This document shows, in pieces, positions 24,433 through 32,552 of a stretch of DNA of 64,000 bases. The stretch spans positions 8,001,501 through 8,065,500 of the forward strand of contig NZ_AP018365.1 of assembly GCF_016756395.1 (NCBI RefSeq), read 5' to 3'. The number at the start of each line of letters is the position of its first letter. Within the stretch, counting starts at the first letter, position 1. The position numbers were made by a program, and so were the translations under genes. Origin of the DNA: Streptomyces sp. SN-593. Lineage in GTDB: Bacteria > Actinomycetota > Actinomycetes > Streptomycetales > Streptomycetaceae. Below the pieces are notes generated by a model. That model worked only from the letters and a program-made list of their open reading frames with translations, was not told where the DNA came from and did no database searches.

Positions 24433-25170
24433 TCAGCCGGCGGCGGCGCCCGGCCGGCCGGCGGCGGTGATCCCGAGCAGGAGGTGCGCGATCCGCTCCC
24501 CGCCCTCCAGGAATTCGCGGCGGTCGAACACCCGCAACTCCCGGCCGCACTCCGCGGCGATGTCGTGCAGCAGGGCCAGGTCGCCGCGGTCGCTGAACTG
24601 GAGCAGCGCCGAGCCGCCCTCGGTCAGCAGTTCCGGCGCACCCGTCAGGTACCGCCGGTGTGCCCGGTAGCCCGGGTCCACGTACGCGCGCTCGTGGTCG
24701 GTCGCGTACGGGTAGTCGTCCGGCGCGAGGACGAAGTTGGAGTGCCAGTACACGGTGTCGAAGCGCTCGGCCGGGTCCAGCGCTGCGAACAGGTCGCTGT
24801 GGACGACCCGCACCCGGTCCGCCACGCCGTGCCGCGCGACGTTGGCCTCCGCGTTGCGCACGGCGGCCGGGTTCACGTCGGTGGCGACCACCCGCGGGCA
24901 GCCCGCCAACGCGGCCGAGACCGCGATGACCCCGGTCCCGCACCCGATCTCCAGGAACGACCCCTGGCGCCAGAAGTCCGGCTGCGTGCCGCCGGCGAGC
25001 CCCAGGACCTCCGCCGCCACCCGGGTCGTCGCCGAGTCCGCCGGGGAGAACACCCCGCCGAGCAGGTCCCACTCCCGCCCCGCCAGCGCGAACGTCGCCG
25101 GTCTGTCCGTCCGGTTCAGCGCCCGCCGGCTGCGCTCCAGCGACCGCGTGAAGCTCCTCAGCTCCAGCAT
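24433..25170 (-). CDS. Class I SAM-dependent methyltransferase
   Basis: 245 residues from ATG 25170; the longer frame upstream has no similarity. Rossmann methyltransferase motifs: FLEIGCGTGVIAVSAALAG (motif I), RVVATDVNPAAVRNAEANV (acidic residue after beta 2), RVRVVHSDLF, and FDTVYWHSNFVLAP at the motif IV position. PrmC/HemK-like N-methyltransferases have NPPY there; here the sequence is HSNF, so the acceptor chemistry is unclear. It is the first gene of the minus-strand array, transcribed divergently from the PucR regulator, and would use SAM from the linked MetK. Confidence 0.85.
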   Translation of the reverse strand: MLELRSFTRSLERSRRALNRTDRPATFALAGREWDLLGGVFSPADSATTRVAAEVLGLAGGTQPDFWRQGSFLEIGCGTGVIAVSAALAGCPRVVATDVNPAAVRNAEANVARHGVADRVRVVHSDLFAALDPAERFDTVYWHSNFVLAPDDYPYATDHERAYVDPGYRAHRRYLTGAPELLTEGGSALLQFSDRGDLALLHDIAAECGRELRVFDRREFLEGGERIAHLLLGITAAGRPGAAAG

Positions 25171-25353
25171 CCGTGTCCTATCCCGAGAGCCGTCCGCACC
25201 ACCGTCGTCCCCGTCGACGCCATGGTGATCAGTGCCGTCGCCTGCCGGAAGGTGGTCGCACCACACCGATCGCCCGCCGGGGAGGTGGCCCGGGCACCGG
25301 TCCGGGCGGCCCGGTGGGTGTATGCCCACGGGTGGGCCGGAATGACCTGTTAC

Positions 25354-25378
25354 CTCAGTGTCTGCACGGTACACTGAG
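25354..25378. promoter_or_regulatory. Inverted repeat overlapping a -10 element in the divergent promoter region
   Basis: CTCAGTGT and ACACTGAG form perfect 8-bp arms around a 9-base spacer between the methyltransferase and the PucR regulator. The right arm overlaps TACACT (25370-25375), a TAnnnT -10 hexamer for the regulator 38 bases before its GTG. This is a probable operator for autoregulation or control of both directions. Confidence 0.5.
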
Positions 25379-25412
25379 CAGTTCGACGGGGTCCTGGGAC
25401 GAGGGGCGCTGG

Positions 25413-27323
25413 GTGGATCCGGATCGCACCACGCACGACGAGGACGCGGACTCGCCCGCGCTGACCGTTCTTCGGCTCCTGGCCCAGGAAGCGCCGCCCT
25501 GGCACTTCGAGGACCTGCTCAGGGAGGCGAAGCGGCGTCGGCTGACGGAGCGTCAGCAGGGCGGGCTGCGGCAGGCCGTCCGGCTGGCGCTGGACGTCCG
25601 CGCCTCGCTGGAGCGGCAGCGCGAGCGGCAGGCCGCGACGGCGGCCCTGGTCACCGCCGCCCAGGAGATGGCCGGCAGCGGCGCCGACGTGCTGAGCGCC
25701 GTCACCCGCCACGCGCGGCTGCTGCTGCACCTGGACATGACGTACGCCACCTTCCAGCAGGAGGACGGCAGTTCGTACGTGCGGCACACCCACGGCGAGA
25801 CGACGGCGCTCAGCGTCGGGCTCGCACTGGGCCGGGGCAAGGGCCTGGGCCAGCTGGCCCAGCAGCACAGGGCCCCCTTCTGGTCCCCGGACTACCTGGC
25901 CGACGACCGCTTCCCGCACGCGCGGAACATCGACGAGGTGGTGCGCCTGGAAGGGCTCCACGCCATCCTCGTCGTCCCCATGCACCACGGCGACGAGCCC
26001 ATCGGGGCGCTGTACGGCGCCGCCCGGAGCGTGCGCCACTTCACCGCCGACGAGGTCAGCCTGATGCGGGACCTGGCCAACCTGTCCGCCTCGGCCATCG
26101 CGGCGGTACGGCGGCAGGAGCGGTCCGACGCGCGGGTGGCGGAGGCGGAGCTCGACGCGGCCCGCGCGCGGGCCGGGTGGACGCGCCTGAACGACGTCTG
26201 CGACGTGCAGACCCGGCTGATGGACATGGTGCTCGACGGCTGCGGGCTCGGCGACGTCCTGCACACGGCCGCGGACGCGCTGGGGGGCACCCTGTGCGTA
26301 CGCGACACCCACGGCCGCACCTCGGCGGCCACCGGCCCGCTCCCGGACCTCGAAGAGGCGGTGACGATCAAGGCGTTCGTGGACACGCACGCCGGCGACG
26401 GGCCCGTGGCCGTCACCGACACCGTGTGGGCCACGCGGCTGGGATCGGGCGCCTCGGACCCCGCCGTCCTCCTCTTCGAGACCGCCCACCCGCCGACGCC
26501 CGAGGCGGGGCGGCTGCTGCGGACCGCCGGACAGGCCGTCGCCCTCACCCTCCAGCGGCAGTACGCCGCGTCCTCGGCCGGACCGGTGCGGGACGAGTAC
26601 CTCGACGACCTGCTCTCGCCCGCCGCGCGCTCCACCCGCCGGCTGGCCGAACGCGCCCGGCGGCTGCGGATCGACCCCGAGGACGAGCGCGTCGTCCTGG
26701 TGCTCCACCCCGAGTGCGGCAACCTGGGCGAGGCCAGCAGCTGGGCCGCCTCGTACGCCCACCGACACGGCGGGATACGGACGGTGCGCCGTGAGTGCCT
26801 GGTGCTGCTGCTGCCCGGCGCGGACCCCTCGGCGGTCGCGCGGTCCGCCTCGGCGGAACTGTCCGGCGTCCTCGGGCACCCCGTCACCGCGGGGGCGGCC
26901 GGGCCGACACGGGACCTGTCCTCGGTCCGGGAGACCTACGAGGAGGCGCGGCGGTGTCTGGACACCCTGACCGCCCTCGGCTGCGCGGGCCGCGCGGCGG
27001 CGGCCAGGGACCTGGGCTTCCTGGGGCTGCTGCTGTCGGACGACAGCGACGTCGACGGGTTCGTCACCTCGGCCCTCGGCCCGCTGCTCGACTACGACAC
27101 CCGCCGATCCACCGACCTGGTCGGCACCCTGGAGGCGTACTTCGCCGCCGCCGGCAGCCCGACCCGGGCCGCCCAGCTACTGCACGTCCACACCAACACC
27201 GTCATGCGCCGCCTGGCCCGGATCACCGAACTCCTGGGCCCGACCTGGCACGAGCCCGCCGGCGCCCTGGAGATCCAACTGGCGTTACGGCTGCGGCGGG
27301 TCAAGGAGGCGATGCGTCCGTGA
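25413..27323 (+). CDS. GAF-domain/PucR-family transcriptional regulator with a TTA codon
   Basis: Read from GTG 25413 (GAGGGG upstream), giving 636 residues. Residues of about 70-230 form a GAF-type sensor (AAQEMAGSGADVLSAVTRHA, then ILVVPMHHGDEPIGALYGAAR, then FTADEVSLMRDLANLSASAI). A second, weaker sensor-like region follows, and the C-terminus has the PucR/CdaR helix-turn-helix (AQLLHVHTNTVMRRLARITELLG). Codon 625 (27285-27287) is TTA, the only one in this gene, so production should depend on the bldA tRNA that appears late in streptomycete development. It is divergent from the 13-gene array, with an inverted repeat between, and is the obvious pathway regulator. The ligand of the GAF domain is unknown. 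Confidence 0.88.
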   Translation: MDPDRTTHDEDADSPALTVLRLLAQEAPPWHFEDLLREAKRRRLTERQQGGLRQAVRLALDVRASLERQRERQAATAALVTAAQEMAGSGADVLSAVTRHARLLLHLDMTYATFQQEDGSSYVRHTHGETTALSVGLALGRGKGLGQLAQQHRAPFWSPDYLADDRFPHARNIDEVVRLEGLHAILVVPMHHGDEPIGALYGAARSVRHFTADEVSLMRDLANLSASAIAAVRRQERSDARVAEAELDAARARAGWTRLNDVCDVQTRLMDMVLDGCGLGDVLHTAADALGGTLCVRDTHGRTSAATGPLPDLEEAVTIKAFVDTHAGDGPVAVTDTVWATRLGSGASDPAVLLFETAHPPTPEAGRLLRTAGQAVALTLQRQYAASSAGPVRDEYLDDLLSPAARSTRRLAERARRLRIDPEDERVVLVLHPECGNLGEASSWAASYAHRHGGIRTVRRECLVLLLPGADPSAVARSASAELSGVLGHPVTAGAAGPTRDLSSVRETYEEARRCLDTLTALGCAGRAAAARDLGFLGLLLSDDSDVDGFVTSALGPLLDYDTRRSTDLVGTLEAYFAAAGSPTRAAQLLHVHTNTVMRRLARITELLGPTWHEPAGALEIQLALRLRRVKEAMRP

Positions 27324-27336
27324 CCCGTGGCGCATG

Positions 27337-27372
27337 ATCCGTGGCCTGTGGCCTGTGGCCCGTGGCTTGTCG
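27337..27372. repeat. Short CGTGGCC/TGTGGCC tandem repeat
   Basis: Four to five imperfect 7-bp units follow the PucR gene in the gap between convergent genes. No function is evident; no terminator stem is seen here. Confidence 0.6.
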
Positions 27373-27436
27373 CGGGGCGCGGGGCTGCCGGCCGGGGTGG
27401 ACCGCCCCCGTGGGAGCGGTCCGTGCGCGCCGCCGG

Positions 27437-28723
27437 TCACCCCCAGGGCACGACGGTGCCGGCCAGGGAGGTGGCGGCGTGGGCGGCGGACGCCAGCGTG
27501 ACGTGCCGGTGCCAGCCGCGGAAGGAGCGCCCGTCGAAGTCCTTGAGACCGACGCCCTCCCCGGTCCCGTCCAGCGCCCGCCCCACCCGCCCGGCGAGGT
27601 CGGTGACGCGCAGGAGCGAACGGACCGGGAACGCCTCCATGTTGGTGATCCAGCACCGCGTCGGTTGCAGTCGCGGTTCCTCCAACTCTCCGAGCAGCAG
27701 CAGGTTGCCGCCGTTCCCGCCGGGTATCCCGCTCCCGCACGCGCCGGCGGAGCCGGTCCCGTCACCGGGCCCCGTCTGCCCGGGGCCGGCGAACCGGCCC
27801 GCCGTGCCGACCCGTACCCCGACCGCCCACGACGTGCCGTGGATGCCGGGGGAGCCGGCCGGACCCGGACGGTCGACACGGCGGCGCAGCCCCTTGGCCA
27901 GGGCGAGGATCTGCTGCGCGCCGTACGTCCGGCCGGCGTGCCGGGCGAGCGCGGGGTCGCGGACCGTCAGCGGTGCGGTGCCGCTCACCCGGGCCACGAC
28001 CGGGACGCCCGCCGCGGTGAACCGGCCGAGCGTGTCCGCGATCCGGTCCACGGGCGCGTTCAGCACGACCGGACGCGGCGCCAGCCGCCAGTCGGCCATG
28101 GGCCGCAGGACCGTCGCGGCGGCGCACTGCTCCCAGGTCTCCTCCGGGGCCTCGTCCGGAATCTCGGCCCGGCACCGCCGGGCGGGGTCCCGTAACCACG
28201 GCTCGGGCAGGTAGAGCCGCCAGTGGACCGGGACGTCCAGGGCGTCGGACACGTGCCACAGTCCGAACGCCCGCTGGCCGTGGAACGCCTTCTCGGTGCC
28301 CGGGTCCACGTCCTCGTGGACGCCCACCGACCGGTCGCCGGCCTTCGGGATCGGCATCGGCTGGACCACCCACAGGTGCGGGGAACTGACCGTCCGCACG
28401 TAGCCGGCCAGCGCGCGCCGTACCGGCATCCAGTCCCAGGTGGAACTGCTGATGAAGTGGTGCAAGCTCTGCTCCATGCCCGCCCCGCCGACGTGGGCGC
28501 CGATGTTCCGGATCGTCTTGCGCCCCTCCGCCAGCAGTAGGCCGCGCAGGTACAGCTCCCCCTTGCGGCGCTGGTCCCGCCGTGGGAAGGAGCCGAACAG
28601 CGCGTCGGACAGCCCCCGTACGGCCTGCTCGGGCGCGTCGCGCGGAGGGGCGGCCGACCCGGGTGACCGGCCCGGGCCCGGCGGTGCGTACGCGGCGGTG
28701 TTCTCCTCGGTCCGGATGCTCAC
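27437..28723 (-). CDS. IS701-family transposase homologue lacking the catalytic acids; probable domesticated regulator
   Basis: 428 residues from GTG 28723 with GAGGGGAG upstream. Landmarks of IS701/DDE_5 transposases remain: RRKGELYLRGLLLAEGRKTIRNI, a HHFISSSTWDW block, PVHWRLYLPEPWLRDPARR and DFDGRSFRGWHRHVTLASAAHA. The DDE acids are gone. The usual VIDDTGFPKKG reads WVVQPMPIPKAG, the VVADAGYG position reads VVLNAPVDR, and the RxE-x-D-x-Q segment before the last block reads RVGRALDGTGEG. The frame is otherwise intact, so it is under selection for something other than transposition. Codon 177 (28193-28195) is TTA. No terminal repeats were seen. Dead IS701-like proteins occur in streptomycete clusters, where DNA-binding regulation is suspected. 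Confidence 0.8.
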   Translation of the reverse strand: MSIRTEENTAAYAPPGPGRSPGSAAPPRDAPEQAVRGLSDALFGSFPRRDQRRKGELYLRGLLLAEGRKTIRNIGAHVGGAGMEQSLHHFISSSTWDWMPVRRALAGYVRTVSSPHLWVVQPMPIPKAGDRSVGVHEDVDPGTEKAFHGQRAFGLWHVSDALDVPVHWRLYLPEPWLRDPARRCRAEIPDEAPEETWEQCAAATVLRPMADWRLAPRPVVLNAPVDRIADTLGRFTAAGVPVVARVSGTAPLTVRDPALARHAGRTYGAQQILALAKGLRRRVDRPGPAGSPGIHGTSWAVGVRVGTAGRFAGPGQTGPGDGTGSAGACGSGIPGGNGGNLLLLGELEEPRLQPTRCWITNMEAFPVRSLLRVTDLAGRVGRALDGTGEGVGLKDFDGRSFRGWHRHVTLASAAHAATSLAGTVVPWG

Positions 28724-28810
28724 GGCGGCTCCCCTCACTATGCCGCTGGCAAGACTGACCGCGCCGAACTGCACGGACCAGGTCGGCGGGATCCCGGATG
28801 TGGGCCCCCA

Positions 28811-28831
28811 GAAGGTGGCCCGCCCACCTTC
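28811..28831. promoter_or_regulatory. Inverted repeat upstream of the IS701-like gene
   Basis: GAAGGTGG-CCCGC-CCACCTTC has 8-bp perfect arms and lies 88 bases upstream of the GTG of the IS701-like gene. It could be an operator for autoregulation or the remnant of a transposon end. Confidence 0.4.
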
Positions 28832-28999
28832 CGCCGCGTGCCCGCGGGGGCGTGGGCGGGCGGCGGGTGGGCGTCCGGGGCGGAGGGAGCGGCGCGGGCC
28901 GGGCGGGCCGGGCGGAGGTGAGGGCCGGGCGGAGGTGACGGGGCGACACGGTCCGCGTCGTGCTCCGGCGGTGTCCGGGCGTTTGGTAGCTTCGTCGCC

Positions 29000-29836
29000 G
29001 TGACCGTGGCGTTGATCGACTCAGGGCTGGGGCTCGTGCCCACCGCGGGCTGGCTCCGGCACCTCGCTCCGCAGTGCGATCTGCTGCTGCTCATGGACCC
29101 CGAGGGCGCGCCGTGGGGGTCGCGGACGGCGTCCTACGTCACCGACCGCCTGCTGACCGCCGCCCGCACCGCGGTCGCGCGGGGCGCCCGGGCGCTCGTG
29201 GTGCCCTGCAACACGGCGACCGTCACCGCGATCGACCTGCTGCGCGGCGAGTTCGAGCCCGATCTGCCGGTGGTGGGCACCGTCCCGGCGGTGAAGCCGG
29301 CCGCCGCGGGCGGCCGGAGCGTCGCGGTGTGGGCGACGGTGCGCACCACGGCGAGCGCCTACCAGGAACGCCTGATCGCGGGGTTCGCGCAGGGCATTCC
29401 GGTCGCGCGCGTCGCCTGCCCGGGGCTCGCCGAGGCGATCGACCACGCCGACACCGACGCCACGGCCGCCGCGATCACGGCGGCCGCCGAGCGCACCCCG
29501 GACGACTGCGACGCCGTGGTGCTGGGCTGCACCCACTACCCGCTCGTCGCCCCGCGGATCCTGGAGAGCCTGCCGGCCGGGGTCACGCTGTACGACAGCG
29601 CCGAGGCGGTCGCCCGCCAGACCCTGCGGCGCCTGGACCTGCCCGCGGCACCCGACGGGGGAGCCGAACGGGCCGCGGGCACCGTCGAGGTACGGCTGAG
29701 CGGCCGGCCCGGCGCGCTCCCGGCCGCCGCCCTCGCCTACCCGGTGGGGCGGGCGCTGGCCGCCGGCACCCGGGTGCCGCGCGGGGCCCTCCTGTCCGGG
29801 GCCACCCGCCGACCGATGGCCGCCGCCCCCAACTGA
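29000..29836 (+). CDS. Glutamate racemase (MurI-like)
   Basis: 278 residues from GTG 29000. Features of the aspartate/glutamate racemase family: LIDSGLGLVPTAGW at the N-terminus, the first catalytic cysteine in VVPCNTATVTAI, and the second in VLGCTHYPLVAP, giving the two-base mechanism. The product is D-glutamate for peptidoglycan. It is more divergent than a typical housekeeping MurI, which usually begins IGVFDSGVGG, so it may be a paralogue. A TAGCTT -10 hexamer lies at 28987-28992, about 8 bases before the GTG, and no Shine-Dalgarno is seen. The message is probably leaderless. Confidence 0.88.
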   Translation: MTVALIDSGLGLVPTAGWLRHLAPQCDLLLLMDPEGAPWGSRTASYVTDRLLTAARTAVARGARALVVPCNTATVTAIDLLRGEFEPDLPVVGTVPAVKPAAAGGRSVAVWATVRTTASAYQERLIAGFAQGIPVARVACPGLAEAIDHADTDATAAAITAAAERTPDDCDAVVLGCTHYPLVAPRILESLPAGVTLYDSAEAVARQTLRRLDLPAAPDGGAERAAGTVEVRLSGRPGALPAAALAYPVGRALAAGTRVPRGALLSGATRRPMAAAPN

Positions 29837-29867
29837 CCGGTCCGCGGGCCCGGGGTAGGGTGCGCGC

Positions 29868-30446
29868 GTGGAACGGATCCTGGTGGTGGGGAGCACCGGC
29901 GCGGGCAAGTCCACGCTCGCCCGCGCCCTGGGCGGCCGACTGGGCCTGCCCTTCCACGAGATGGACGCGCTGTACTTCACCGGCCCCGGCTGGGCCGTCA
30001 ACGACAACCTGGCCGGGGACGTGGCACGGCTCGCCGCGGAGCCCCACTGGGTCGTGGACTCCCTCGGCTATCCCGAAGTCCGCGATCTGCTGTGGGGCCG
30101 GGCCGACACCGTGGTCTGGCTGGACTACCCCAGGCGCGTCGTCATGCCGCGCGTCCTCCGTCGTTCCCTGCGGCGCACCGTCACCCGCGAGGTCGTCTTC
30201 GGCGGGAACCGGGAGACCTGGGCGGGCTGGCTGAGCCGGGAGCACCCGGCCTGGTGGGCGTGGTCCCACCACGGGACCCGCCGCCGCGAGGTGGGGAGCC
30301 GTACCCGCGATCCCCGTTTCGCCCCGCTCGACACGCTCCGCTTCGTCCACCCCCACGACACGGCGGCCTGGCTCGCGTCCGTTCCGGCCGGTTCCGGCTC
30401 GCCGGCGCAGCGGTCCGGCCCTGGCGGTGACCCGCGGAAGTGGTAG
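29868..30446 (+). CDS. P-loop nucleotide kinase-like protein (adenylate kinase/FlaR type)
   Basis: 192 residues from GTG 29868. The Walker A motif is VVGSTGAGKSTLARALG at the N-terminus, then LPFHEMDALYF and VVWLDYPRRVVMPRVLRRSLRR, as in the FlaR/topology-modulation-like small kinases of actinobacteria. An R-rich lid follows, with a C-terminal Pro/Gly/Ser tail. The physiological substrate is unknown. TAGGGT at 29856-29861 is seven bases before the start codon with no ribosome-binding site, so this also looks leaderless. Confidence 0.85.
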   Translation: MERILVVGSTGAGKSTLARALGGRLGLPFHEMDALYFTGPGWAVNDNLAGDVARLAAEPHWVVDSLGYPEVRDLLWGRADTVVWLDYPRRVVMPRVLRRSLRRTVTREVVFGGNRETWAGWLSREHPAWWAWSHHGTRRREVGSRTRDPRFAPLDTLRFVHPHDTAAWLASVPAGSGSPAQRSGPGGDPRKW

Positions 30447-30453
30447 CTTGGCA

Positions 30454-30466
30454 TCAAGATACTTGA
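30454..30466. promoter_or_regulatory. TCAAG-ATA-CTTGA operator-like element before the methyltransferase
   Basis: A 5-bp inverted repeat resembling MarR-family sites lies directly downstream of a TAGCTT hexamer (30444-30449), about where transcription would start. It is 34 bases before the methyltransferase start codon. No MarR gene is present in the window. Confidence 0.35.
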
Positions 30467-30499
30467 CGTCGACATATCCTGCGGGCGCGAGGGGGCGCG

Positions 30500-31273
30500 A
30501 TGGAGATCGACTTCCATGACCGGTCGAACCGTATGACGTACGCGCGGCGCACCGCCGCGGACGACTGGGCGCGGCTCATGCGCGCGCTCGGCGGGGGCGA
30601 GGGGCTGCGCGTCGCGGACGTGGGCTGCGGCGGCGGCATCTACAGCGCCGCGTGGCTGGACCTGGGCGCCGCCTCGGTGGTCGGGCTGGACTTCTCGGCG
30701 GCCATGCTCTCCGGCGCGCGCGAGAACTGCGGCGACCGGGACCGCCTCTCCTTCCGCCAGGCCGACGCCTACGCCACCGGCCTGGACGACGCGAGCGTGG
30801 ACGTGGTCTTCGCCCGTGCCCTCATCCACCACCTGGACGACCTGGACGCGTGCTTCGCGGAGGCGGCCCGCGTGCTGGCGCCCTCGGGACGGCTGATCGT
30901 GCAGGACCGCACCATCGAGGACGTGACGCGGCCCGGGTCGCCGTCCCACCTGCGGGGCTACTTCTTCGAGCGGTTCCCCTTCCTGCTGGACTCCGAGCGG
31001 GCGCGCCGCCCCTCGTCGGCCGCCGCCGTGCGCGCCATGACCGGAGCCGGCCTGCACTCCGTCGAGGTGCACACGCTGCGCGAGACCCGCCGGGTGTACG
31101 GCGGTGCCGAGGAGGTCCGGCAGGACCTGCTCGCCCGCACCGGCCGGTCGATCCTGCACCTCCTGGACGACGAACAGCTCGGCGAGCTGGCCGACTTCGT
31201 CGTGGAGCGGCTCGGCGGCGCCGGCGGTGTCCGGGAGTGCGACGACTGGACGGTGTGGGTCGCGACGAAGTAG
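30500..31273 (+). CDS. Class I SAM-dependent methyltransferase
   Basis: 257 residues from ATG 30500, after GAGGGGG. Motif I is VADVGCGGGIYSAAWLDLG, followed by VVGLDFSAAMLSGARENCG, a RQADAYATGL segment and the VVFARALIHHLDDLDACFAEAARVLAPSGRLIVQDR block typical of UbiE/Methyltransf_11 enzymes. The rest (DSERARRPSSAAAVRAMTGAG, then ETRRVYGGAEEVRQDLLARTGRSILHLLDDEQL) matches a group of small-molecule methyltransferases in actinobacteria. The acceptor is not known. It appears monocistronic. Confidence 0.9.
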   Translation: MEIDFHDRSNRMTYARRTAADDWARLMRALGGGEGLRVADVGCGGGIYSAAWLDLGAASVVGLDFSAAMLSGARENCGDRDRLSFRQADAYATGLDDASVDVVFARALIHHLDDLDACFAEAARVLAPSGRLIVQDRTIEDVTRPGSPSHLRGYFFERFPFLLDSERARRPSSAAAVRAMTGAGLHSVEVHTLRETRRVYGGAEEVRQDLLARTGRSILHLLDDEQLGELADFVVERLGGAGGVRECDDWTVWVATK

Positions 31274-31343
31274 CACCGGGGCCGGACCGGTCGCCGCGGT
31301 GCGGCGGAACGTCCCGGCCGGGCGGTGGGATACCGTCGGCACC

Positions 31344-32222
31344 ATGGCGACTGCCGTGACCAGGACGGGCGACGACGTGAGCGTCGGCGCGCTGCTGCGG
31401 GGTTGGCGCACCCGGCGGCACCTCACCCAGCTTGCCCTGGCCCTGGAGGCCGACACCTCCGCCCGGCACATCAGCTTCATCGAGACCGGCCGGTCCGCGC
31501 CGAGCCGTGCCATGGTCCTGCGCCTGGCCGAGCGGCTGGACGTGCCGGTGCCGGAGCGCAACGCGCTCCTGGTGGCCGCGGGCTTCGCCCCGTACTACCC
31601 GCGCACCCCACTGGACGACGCCGCGGTGGAGCCGCTGCGCACGGGCCTCGACGTCCTGCTGACCGCCTACGAACCGTATCCCGCGCTCGTGATGGACGGG
31701 ATGTACGACATCGTGGCCGCCAACAGCGGGCTGTGGGCCCTGCTCGACGGAGTGGACGACCGCCTGCTGCGGCCGCCGGTGAACGGGATGCTGCTGACGC
31801 TGCACCCGAGGGGGCTGGCGCCGAGGATCCGCAACCTCCCGGAGTGGCGTGCGCACCTGCTGGAACGGGTACGACGGCAGGCCGCGCTGCGCTCCGCCGG
31901 AGCGCTGCGCGGCCTGTACGAGGAGATGGCCGCCTATCCGCCCCCGGACGGCCGGGACCGTACCCCCGCGGACCAGGCGGCGGGCCCGCACGACACGGTG
32001 CCCTACCCCCTCGCACTGCCGCTCAGGATCGAGAAGGACGGGCGGCTGCTGTCCTTCGTCTCGACCGTCGCCACGTTCAACACGCCGATGGACGTGACCG
32101 TCTCCGAACTGGCCGTCGAGGCGTTCCTGCCCGCCGACGCGGACACGGCCGCCTTCCTGCGGTCGGCCGACCGGACCGGGCCGTCAGGCTCCCGGCAGCC
32201 GGTCGAGGAAGCCGCTGACTGA
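31344..32222 (+). CDS. XRE/MmyB-family helix-turn-helix regulator
   Basis: 292 residues from ATG 31344. The Cro/C1-type HTH lies at about residues 15-75 (LLRGWRTRRHLTQLALALEAD, then ISFIETGRSAPSRAMVLRLAERL). It is followed by the MmyB ligand-binding domain (PALVMDGMYDIVAANSGLWALLDG, RNLPEWRAHLLERVRRQAALR, VATFNTPMDVTVSELAVEAFLP). In actinobacteria these regulators often sit next to the oxidoreductase they control. TACCGT at 31331-31336 is eight bases before the ATG without a ribosome-binding site, which suggests a leaderless message. The 3' end overlaps the convergent SnoaL-like gene by 39 nt. Confidence 0.92.
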   Translation: MATAVTRTGDDVSVGALLRGWRTRRHLTQLALALEADTSARHISFIETGRSAPSRAMVLRLAERLDVPVPERNALLVAAGFAPYYPRTPLDDAAVEPLRTGLDVLLTAYEPYPALVMDGMYDIVAANSGLWALLDGVDDRLLRPPVNGMLLTLHPRGLAPRIRNLPEWRAHLLERVRRQAALRSAGALRGLYEEMAAYPPPDGRDRTPADQAAGPHDTVPYPLALPLRIEKDGRLLSFVSTVATFNTPMDVTVSELAVEAFLPADADTAAFLRSADRTGPSGSRQPVEEAAD

Positions 32223-32552
32223 GCTGATGCGGCCGTCGTCGGCCAGCGTGATCACGTCGAATCCGGCCGCCGGCGCGGAACCGTCGGCGCCGGAGACGAG
32301 GTCCCAGGTGAAGCGGGCCACGTTGTGGTGCGCGTCCGGCGAACCGGTGAGGGTGAAGGCGAAGCCCGGGAACTGCTGGTGGGCGCCGGCGATCGCGGCG
32401 GCGATGCCCTCGTGCCCGGTCGCCACCCCGAGCGGATCGGTGTAGGTGCCGTCCTCGGTGAACGCCGCGGCGACGGCCTTGGCCAACTCCTCGGGGGCGG
32501 TGGCGTTCCAGGCCGCGAAGTAGCGTTCGACGGCGTCCTCGTGTGCGGTCAC
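32184..32552 (-). CDS. SnoaL-like/NTF2-fold protein
   Basis: 122 residues from GTG 32552, with AAGGGA upstream. The NTF2-like pattern is clear: AVERYFAAWNATAPEELAKAVAAAFTEDGTYTDPLG at the N-terminus, IAGAHQQFPGFAFTLTGSPDAHHNVARFTWDL, then the AGFDVITLADDGRISSVSGFLD end. Such proteins are ketosteroid-isomerase-fold enzymes or ligand-binding proteins, and the reaction cannot be predicted. It converges on the MmyB-type regulator, with overlapping 3' ends, and is the likely regulated partner. Confidence 0.87.
   Translation of the reverse strand: MTAHEDAVERYFAAWNATAPEELAKAVAAAFTEDGTYTDPLGVATGHEGIAAAIAGAHQQFPGFAFTLTGSPDAHHNVARFTWDLVSGADGSAPAAGFDVITLADDGRISSVSGFLDRLPGA

Noticed and set aside
24311-25072. 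253-codon minus-strand frame overlapping the methyltransferase
   Set aside because: It is the +1 shadow of the methyltransferase with a Gly/Arg-rich composition; methyltransferase motifs are all in the other frame.
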